64,000 nt of DNA from Posidonia oceanica (taxonomy: Eukaryota > Streptophyta > Magnoliopsida > Alismatales > Posidoniaceae): contig JAZBRS010000049.1 of assembly GCA_037176725.1 (NCBI GenBank), positions 16,200,001 through 16,264,000 on the forward strand, read 5' to 3'. Numbering within the stretch: the first letter of the stretch is position 1; every line of letters begins with the position of its first letter. The notes below the pieces were generated by a model. The model saw only the letters and a list, made by a program, of their open reading frames with translations, made no database searches and was not told the DNA's origin. This document shows, piece after piece, positions 57,150 to 64,000 of this stretch. Made by a program: the position numbers and the translations under genes.

Positions 57150-57167
57150 TCCCCAGTGGAGTCGCCA
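57150..57167 (-). other. Second (internal) primer-site copy of the host element
   Basis: The minus strand reads TGGCGACTCCACTGGGGA, 145 bp downstream of the first copy. It is followed by the same TACAAGACTCCGGC-type sequence as the first copy, so a segment of roughly 145 bp is duplicated in tandem. Confidence 0.8.
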
Positions 57168-57294
57168 CTGTGTGACTCGCTGGGAGCAAGCATAGGCAGG
57201 CAAGCAAGCAGACCAGGCAAGCAAAAGTAGAAGGCAAGCAAAGATGCGAAAACAAGCGAGCGAAAAAGCCTGAAGCGAAAGCCGAAGTCTAGAA

Positions 57295-57312
57295 TCCCTA
57301 GCAGAGTCGCCA
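57295..57312 (-). other. Primer binding site of the host element
   Basis: One base after the LTR end the minus strand reads TGGCGACTCTGCTAGGGA, tRNA-Arg type with two substitutions relative to the complete element's site. Confidence 0.85.
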
Positions 57313-57313
57313 C

Positions 57314-59775
57314 TGTAGCGATCCCCGGTGTTCACAATCGTCCATGCACGCTGCCAGAGCTCACGTGCACCGATCGGAATCAAGTTCACTATTAGTGGGT
57401 GGTTCGCGGAGGAAACTCGACTCAAAACATCGAAAACAGAGGTGAAAAGCCAAAGGGAAAAGAAAAGAAAAGACAAGAGGGAGTCGCCACCGTGTCTATT
57501 AAGTCGGGAGACAAGGAAAATCGGGGAAATGCATGAAAAACATGCAAAACCATACAAAAACATGCAATGTAATGCAATGCTATGCAAAGAAGATGACTCA
57601 TGCCAAAGACGAGGGCAAAATGGTCACTACGGGCCAGAGAAAGGGTAAGGACTCCTGTTACATGCAGGGAAGGTGGTAGGCACCCCTGACACGCTTGAGA
57701 AGTTGGTCTTTCTAGGCTAACTCACTCGCATATGTCGGATATCAGCAATCGCTTGCCTTTGCTATACGCCCGTAGGCGATAGATGCAATGCATGCCTAAT
57801 GCTTTAAATGCTTAAAGTGCCTAAATGCCATGTAAGGAAATTAAACGTGTTGTCTACGCACTCAGCAGCGCTGCCAGTGTTCCGAATCGGGCGGACCCTG
57901 ATTCGTAAGAACTCCAGGCAGTAAGCATCACTGCCCTAATGCAAATGCAGGCGATAAAGCAAAACTGCTAGGAAAACCATGCAATGCAAGCGACATGCAA
58001 GGGATAAAGCGAAAGTGGGCATGGGAAACAGTGCAAGCACGGAAAATGGTACAAAAGCGTGGAAAATGATGCAAGCGAGTGATATGCAAAAGAGAAAGCA
58101 AAAGCGAGTCCGAGGCAAAAACCACGGGAAAGCGTGCAATGCAAGGCGCAAAACTAAAACAGGGACCCGACAACATGCATTGGTGTTGTTGGCATGTACC
58201 GGGACCAACGAAATGCAAGGGGCGGCGATCAAAACGGATTCGGTGCTTAAAACAGAGGTGCAGCCTACTGCAAGCGTTAGACACGCCGGACGCGCCTACC
58301 AGCAGCGTCCAATGTTGGACACTGGGATAGCTGGCGTCCTACACAAGCAGAAGCCAAAATGCAGAAAACATGCAATGCAAACTTGGAAATTATGGATTTA
58401 ATGCAACGTAAAAACCCAAGAGCAGATAGAGCATGTTGGGAAACCAAAACACAAGGCCCAGAAACCAGAAGCAAGATCAAAGCAATTTTAAAATGGGCAG
58501 AGGGTGTTGGATGCTCAAAATGACAGCGTCCAATGTTGGACGCTAAGATCTGGGGCGTCCAACAACTAAGCCATGCTTTTGAGAAAAAATGCATGCATGC
58601 AGGCTATATGAATGCGATGTAAATGCTGCATGAGAGTGCATGACATGTATAACATGCAAGGCAATCAAGATAAATAACCAGAATAAGATTTGATGGCAAG
58701 ATGCAAGCATGAATGAGTTTTAAGCTACTGTAGGGTGTTGGACGCTAGAACAGACAGCGTCCAACGTAGGATGCTGCAGTATCTAGCGTCCAACACTCTG
58801 GAAACAGATAGATGGCAAGATAACATGCAAACTAGCAAGGAAACATCATAGCATGGATTCAGGTTGCTGTAAACAAACATAGGCAGGGCATGCAGGCATG
58901 GATCAAACAGACATAAGAGATCAGAGCATCATGCAAGCATTTAAATGGAAGTTACTAAGCAGAAACGTAGGACGCTGGTAACATCAGTGTCCAACGTAGG
59001 ATGCTGAATGCTCCAGCGTCCAACACATGAAGGATGCAAACCCACTTGCTAGGGGGAGCTGAGCTCAAAACCCCACTTAATCATGCATGCAAACAATTGA
59101 GAATATGCCAGACCATGACAAACCACACAAGGCAAGCATGTAATCCATAAGAAGCAAGTAAGAAAGAGGTGTAGAGAAATAAAGGGATGAAAATCCCACA
59201 TATGCAAACATGCGGTTAAAGAGGAGACTAGCAAGCTTAAATATAGGTGCCATAGAGGCCAGACATCACTAAGCATGCATAGATCATAGATATAACTCAA
59301 AAATAAGCAGTATGCAAGCATGGCAGCAGATGAAAGCAAGCAGGGAAGTAGGACGCTGGATGAACTAGCGTCCAATGTTGGACGTGACTCACTCCAGCGT
59401 CCAACACAGGCAAGCAGCACAATGATCTAAAGCATGAAGTACTGATCCAAGCAAGGATCAAAACAAGATATTAAGCATGTTAAGGCATCAAGGAACAAGT
59501 CAAGAAGCATATACCGCAAGCTCATAAAGATGTAAACAAAGTATGGCAAGCATGAAAGCAAAAATAGAGCAAAGGAAACCAGTGAACAGCTGGGTGTTGG
59601 ACGCTGCACTATTGTGCGTCCAACGTTGGACGCACCAGGCTGTGCGTCCAACAAGTTGGGAACCTCCTGGCCAAAATCGATGCTCAGATCGGTGCAAAAA
59701 GCGAAGCTAAGGATCTAGGAAGCATGAGCATGCAAAGAAGAACATGAGCATATATTCAAAGCTAGAAATGGGTAG
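57314..59775 (-). mobile_element. Host element 5' LTR, 3' part (interrupted at 59775)
   Basis: The minus strand ends GGGGATCGCTACA at 57314. It contains the internal TGGCGACTCC motif (about 57485), the conserved 3' block (57640-57720, 57880-57930), degenerate minisatellite (57990-58120) and six palindromic modules. At 59775 it meets the start of a plus-strand LTR of the same subfamily, so the U3 half of this LTR should lie beyond the window. Confidence 0.85.
58285..59652. repeat. Six dispersed palindromic double-hairpin modules (host LTR)
   Basis: Each module is normally 58 bp: GTTGGACGC, 11-nt spacer, GCGTCCAAC, GTTGGACGC, 11-nt spacer, GCGTCCAAC, with small variations. Positions: 58285-58342, 58506-58563, 58737-58794, 58967-59024, 59348-59405 and 59596-59652 (57 bp). 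In several modules the two spacers are also near reverse complements of one another, so the whole unit is one imperfect palindrome centred on GCGTCCAACGTTGGACGC. Modules are separated by 150-320 bp of unrelated sequence. Confidence 0.9.
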
Positions 59776-62700
59776 TGTAGACACCCTATTCTGACAGCCT
59801 AGAAGTTGGTAGTTCTCTTTTGTAAGCTCGTGTGGACTCTGGATTGGCACTCCTTTTTCCTAGCTCAAAACCTCACCTAAATCCCAAGCCAAAACCTCAA
59901 GCCTTTTTACACCTTTTTCCACCTCTTTGGCCCAAGCCTAAGCCTTGTTGCAGCCTTTTGCCAACTGAGCTCGTTGAACGCTGGAATAGGCAGCATCCAA
60001 CGTTGGACGCGCCCTGTTCCAGCGTCCAATGTTGGACGCCCTCTGGTCTAGCGTCCAACGGCTCGGTTGCAGCAGTGGCTGCTCTGCCCCCTTCCGCTCA
60101 CCGCCCGTCCACTCCACCGCCTCCCCACACTTACTACTCGTCCCTTCCTTCGCTCCATGCCATCCACTACCTTCCAAGCTTGAGTAACTATCCATCTCTC
60201 CTCCATTTCAGCGGATTTCCCGCTCTCCTTCCCCTCGTTGCCGTTTGCCGCCCCTGTCAGCCGCCATCGGCCTCCTCGCCATCGATTGACACGCCCATGC
60301 CCCTCCTACCAATCCTCGTGGCCTTCCCACACTCAGAGCACCTGCCATTCGCCTGCAATTCCCGCCCAAGCCGCTGCATTTGGTAGGAGAACCCATGCAT
60401 CGTTTGATCAAAACCAGCCCCAACCACCCATCTTCCACAACACACACAGAGCAGCACAGCCCGTTTCCACTGCAATTCTCCACCTCCAGAGAGAAACCAA
60501 GTATCCACCTTCATCTCGGACCTTCAGCCAACCTCTCCCGTGCCTCCAGCAGTCTGCACAAGCTCGCTGGAGTCGGCTGGTCATCCACTTCTGCAGCGCC
60601 GGTGAGGGAGGCCGACACGTCGTTCTAGGCCGCGATAAGGTAAGATTTCTATCCCCATAGGTCATGCATGCTAGTGTGTGCGTTCCCATGCAACATTGCA
60701 TTTTTCTGAATCCTTTTGGCCATGATTCATGGCCGGAAAGGAGCTCAGTGTGTTGGACGCACCAGCTGGTGCATCCAACATTGGACGTGGCATAGGCCAG
60801 CGTCCAACAGCCCCTCTTGCTCTGCTCTGCTGTGCTCTTGTTTAGTTGCTTTCCGTGCTTTGCTCTTGCTTTTATTTCTGTAACTCCATGCTATGTGCTT
60901 CCTTAAGTGTGCTCTGATGTTATACCATGCTTATCAATTTGTTCCATGTGTGTTTGAATGCTTTTTGCATGCTTAGTATCAGTCTGTTTTCTGCCTTCGT
61001 TGGACGCTAGGATGAGCCGCGTCCAACGTTGGACGCTGGTTCATCTAGCGTCCAACACTCCTGCTTGCTTTGCTTTGCTGCCATGCCTACCCCATGCATA
61101 TTTTTGATGTTATAATTTGATCCATGCATGCTTAGAGATGCCTGGCCCCTAAGGCAACCATGCTTAGGCTTGCTAGGATTCCTTTAAGCCATGTATTCCT
61201 TTTTTTAAGTTTGAAGCTCATGTTCTTATATGCATGCCTTCTTTTATCTTGCCTCCTTGTATTAAATGCTTGCCATGCCTCCTTTGCATGCTCCTGTTAG
61301 TCTCTTACATGCTTCTAAGATGCTTGCATGCATATAGGTGGGGTAGAGCTGAGCTCCCCCTTTAGAACAGGTGAGCCTGCAGGTCTGGGTCGTTGGGTGC
61401 CAGAGCCTTCAGCGTCCAACGTTGGACGCTGCTGGCTCTAGCGTCCAACGTCCTGACCTCTCATGCATTTGTTTAAAGCTTGTATGCCCTTCTAGTCTCT
61501 TTGCTTGCATGTCTCCTGTGTTCTTATGCATGTTTAGCTTCAGTAGCAATTGTTCTTTTATTTTAGTTAATTTATTTGCTTGTTTATGCATGCTTTTTGT
61601 GTGTTGTGCCTCCCAGAGCGTTGTACGCTGCTGGTGCTGGCGTCCAACGTTGGACGCTGGCCTAGCTCGCGTCCAACACTCTGGTTGTGCCTCTGGCCAG
61701 GCACTCAGCACAGGTAAGGCACTCTGGTTTGCCTCCCATGCTTGCTTGCTTGCTCTATGCTCAACTCCAGAGACCCAAATGCATGATCCCAACTCTCACC
61801 TATCACTTGCATGCTCCCTTCTCCCCTCTGCCTTCTGTCCTGTGTTGGACGCCCAGCCTACAGGCGTCCAACAACCTACATGCTTGGATCTTTAATTTTG
61901 GCATGCTCCTTGTTCTGATTCTTCCTCTAATCTTCTGTTAGGTTAGATTAGCATGTCTAGCACCCATTTAGTTGCATATTTGTATTTGTTTTGCATCCAT
62001 ATAGTTAGAATGCATGGATTTTCAAAACATGCATGCTGTCTGTCTGCAGTGGGTGTTGGACGCGGGCTCTCCCAGCGTCCAACATTGGACGCTGGTGTTG
62101 CCAACGTCCAATGCTTGCAGATGGCTGACAGCCGATTTAAAGCGCAGATTTTGTTTCGTTCGCCGTTTCTCGCATTTTATCGCATCTTTGGCTTGCTACA
62201 ACCCCAATGCATGTTGCCCACCCCTTTGTTTTGATTTTGCACCCCACTTTGCCTCGTTCTCCGTGCTTCACCCTGTTTTCCACGTTTTGCATTTTTTTCG
62301 CTCCTTTGCATGGTTTTCCGCACCCCTTTGCATCGCGTTTCGCTTTCTGTACTGATTTGCGTGCTTTGTGGTATTTCCCGTATTTTTCGCATCGATTTCC
62401 GCACCGATTTTGTTTTATCGCATGCCTGTCGCCTGCGTTGCTTGGTTTCCCCGCTGTTTTGCTTTCTCGCTTGCACCTGCATATAGGGCCATGATGCTTA
62501 CTGCTTAGGAGTTCTCACGAACCAGGGTCCGCCCAGTTCGGAACACTAGCAGCGTGGCTGAGCATTTAGATAGCACGATTATTTCCAATGCATAGTAGGT
62601 AAGCATTTAAGGCATTTAGGCATTAGGCTAGCAATTCCCTGCATAAGCGCGAGATTGCCTAAGAAAGACTGACTCTCGGACGTATCGGGGTGCCTAACAC

Positions 62701-63070
62701 CTTCCCTGTGCATAACAGGAGTCCTTGCCCTTTCTCTTGGCTCGCATCGACCTTTTCCTTTATCCTAGGCATGAGTCATAGCATAGCATAGTAGCATAGC
62801 ATAGCTTAGCTTAGCATAATATCTCTTTGCCCCTCCTTACATCCGGTTCAGCATGTCTTTTCATGCTTTACCCCCTGGTTTTCCTTGTCTTCCAATTCAA
62901 TAGACCTAGTGGCGACTCCGAATTGTCTTATCATTTCTTTTCTTTTCTTTTGCCAGCGTTTCCGAGTCGAGTTCTTCCCTCAGATCCAGCCGCATATAGT
63001 GAGCTTATTTTGATCGGTGCACACAAGCTTTGGTAATGTGCATGGACGATCAGAATTCAGGATTACTACA
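59776..63070 (+). mobile_element. 5' LTR of a plus-strand element continuing past the right edge
   Basis: 3,295 bp from TGTAGACACCCT to GGATTACTACA, followed one base later by a primer site. Order: CCC/AAACC start, GC-rich block (60060-60620) ending in a donor-like ATAAG/GTAAGA near 60638, AT-rich tract with palindromic modules, second donor-like CACAG/GTAAGG at 61714, degenerate minisatellite (62140-62430), conserved 3' block (62470-62770), internal TGGCGACTCC motif (about 62910). It is shorter than the 5-6-kb LTRs because the low-complexity tracts are nearly absent. It shares the palindromic modules only with the host LTR, so both belong to one subfamily. Confidence 0.9.
59973..62112. repeat. 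Seven dispersed palindromic modules (right-edge LTR)
   Basis: Same architecture as in the host LTR. Positions: 59973-60059 (three hairpins in a row), 60752-60808, 60999-61056, 61392-61449, 61620-61677, 61844-61872 (a single hairpin) and 62055-62112. Arms are mostly exact GTTGGACGC / GCGTCCAAC while spacers differ between modules. One spacer and its flanks read CACCAGCTGGTG, itself a perfect palindrome. Six of these lie at nearly the same distance from the LTR end as the six in the host LTR. Confidence 0.9.
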
Positions 63071-63071
63071 G

Positions 63072-63089
63072 TGGCGACTCCACTAGGGA
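63072..63089 (+). other. Primer binding site of the right-edge element
   Basis: TGGCGACTCCACTAGGGA one base after the LTR end at 63070; tRNA-Arg type. Confidence 0.87.
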
Positions 63090-63218
63090 TAACAGACTCC
63101 GGCTTTCGCTCTGGCTTTCTCGCCGCTTGCATTTTGCATTCCTTTGCTTGCCTCGTGCCCCTGCTTGCCTTGTCTGTGTGCCTGCTTGCCTGTGTCGGCT
63201 CCCAGCAGAGTCGCACAG

Positions 63219-63236
63219 TGGCGACTCTACTAGGGA
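63219..63236 (+). other. Second primer-site copy of the right-edge element
   Basis: TGGCGACTCTACTAGGGA, 147 bp after the first copy and again followed by AGCAAACTCCGGCTTTCGC-like sequence. It parallels the duplicated site in the host element. Confidence 0.82.
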
Positions 63237-64000
63237 TAGCAAACTCCGGCTTTCGCCTTGGCCTTCTCGCCTCTTGCTTGGGTGTTTTGCTTGCCTTTTG
63301 CTTCTGCCTGCTTTACTTGCTTACCTGCTTGCTTGGTTATTTACCTGCTTTATGCCATGATTTCCTGCGCTACTTCATTTGCTTGCATCCCATGTCTAAA
63401 TAATTTCTTGGCATCATACATGCTTTTTGGGTGATGAATGTTTTGCTTTGCACATTTGCTATGCCACTGCACACGCACATGCCATGCATGCCTGCTTTTG
63501 ACATGATAAGTGCTTTCTTTTCACTATCATGACCACATACACTCGCACATGCCATGCCCATGTCTTTTGCCTTGCTGTGTGAATTGCTTGCATGCCATGA
63601 CTTCTTGTTTCTCTCCCCTTCGCATATGCCATGCCTAGGATAGTAGAAACTTGCCTGCTCCCCTTTCGCCTAATTTAAAAGCCACAATAAAGCAAAGCAA
63701 TAACATCTAAGCACAACTAGAGCCAAAACTTGTAATTTTCCCCTTTGGTTAATAAAACGCAAGTAAAACACTCTAAAGCATTTGCATCAGCATTTAGAAA
63801 GCATGCATTCTTCTCACCTAAGTCAGCCCACAGTCTGAGAAGGATAGTCTCGGTCTCTTGCTCCCAACGCTTTGGCGTGGTGTGAGTAGATCGGTCTGTC
63901 CCCCCTTGTCCAAGGGTCGTGTCGGTGTTATTGGAGGGTACCACCTATGCTTCTAGCAGGGTTGAGGCCACCAATGTACCACCCGTTATACCTGAGCTCT
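63237..64000 (+). mobile_element. 5' leader of the right-edge element (gag outside window)
   Basis: Non-coding, with GCCATGC and TTGCTTGCC phrases. The last 210 bp (63790-64000) are the reverse complement of the conserved leader block of the other two elements, as expected for opposite orientation. No ORF is supported; gag should begin several hundred bases beyond the right edge. Confidence 0.8.

Overview
This window is plant repeat DNA from start to end. I found no host gene, rRNA, tRNA gene or organellar sequence. All of it can be read as LTR retrotransposons of the Ty3/gypsy Tat/Ogre lineage inserted into one another. The lineage call rests on very long LTRs (5-6 kb) starting TGTTGACACCCC and ending GGGATYRCTACA, a tRNA-Arg-type primer binding site (TGGCGACTCC...GGGGA), a gag with a C-x2-H-x4-H-x4-C knuckle, a DNGS protease, two successive RNase H domains, an integrase after RNase H, and tandem arrays in the 3' untranslated region. 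Such density points to a flowering plant with a large, repeat-rich genome; the species cannot be named from this sequence. Layout: (1) 1-1214 is the 3' end of a plus-strand LTR. (2) 1215-59775 is the dispersed body of an old minus-strand element ('host', level 0): 5' LTR at 57314-59775, two primer-site copies, gag at 53.9-56.0 kb, a G-patch segment at 51.9-52.6 kb, RT/RNase H at 42978-45290, and the rest of RNase H plus integrase at 2732-4009. (3) A plus-strand solo LTR (level 1: 4010-7718 and 41348-42972, target duplication GTAGC) splits the host pol. (4) A second plus-strand solo LTR (level 2: 7719-8906 and 36760-41342, duplication CATGC) sits in level 1. (5) A complete 27.8-kb minus-strand Ogre-type element (level 3: 8907-36754, duplication AAAAC) sits in level 2. 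(6) A minus-strand solo LTR (45291-51644, duplication GGTAC) separately interrupts the host. (7) At the right edge, a plus-strand element of the host's own subfamily (LTR 59776-63070, two primer sites, 5' leader to 64000) is inserted in the host 5' LTR. All four duplications are exact, and excising level 1 with its contents restores the host reading frame. The complete element reads, on the minus strand: 5' LTR 30837-36754, primer site 30818-30835, leader, gag (1006 codons), protease, acidic linker, RT-RNase H-RNase H-integrase (957-codon ORF), spacer, an extra sense ORF resembling the plant-mobile/DUF7745 family, three tandem-repeat arrays (27, 63 and about 82 bp), polypurine tract, 3' LTR 8907-14807. 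Gag, protease, linker and early RT lie in one frame, broken only by stop codons and then one single-base shift. The most unusual structures are palindromic modules, each two 9-bp-arm hairpins joined at GCGTCCAACGTTGGACGC, repeated at matching positions in the two LTRs near the right edge; a tandem duplication of the primer site in that subfamily; a primer-site-like sequence buried near the 3' end of every LTR; a strongly conserved leader block; and recurring 5' splice-site-like motifs inside the LTRs.
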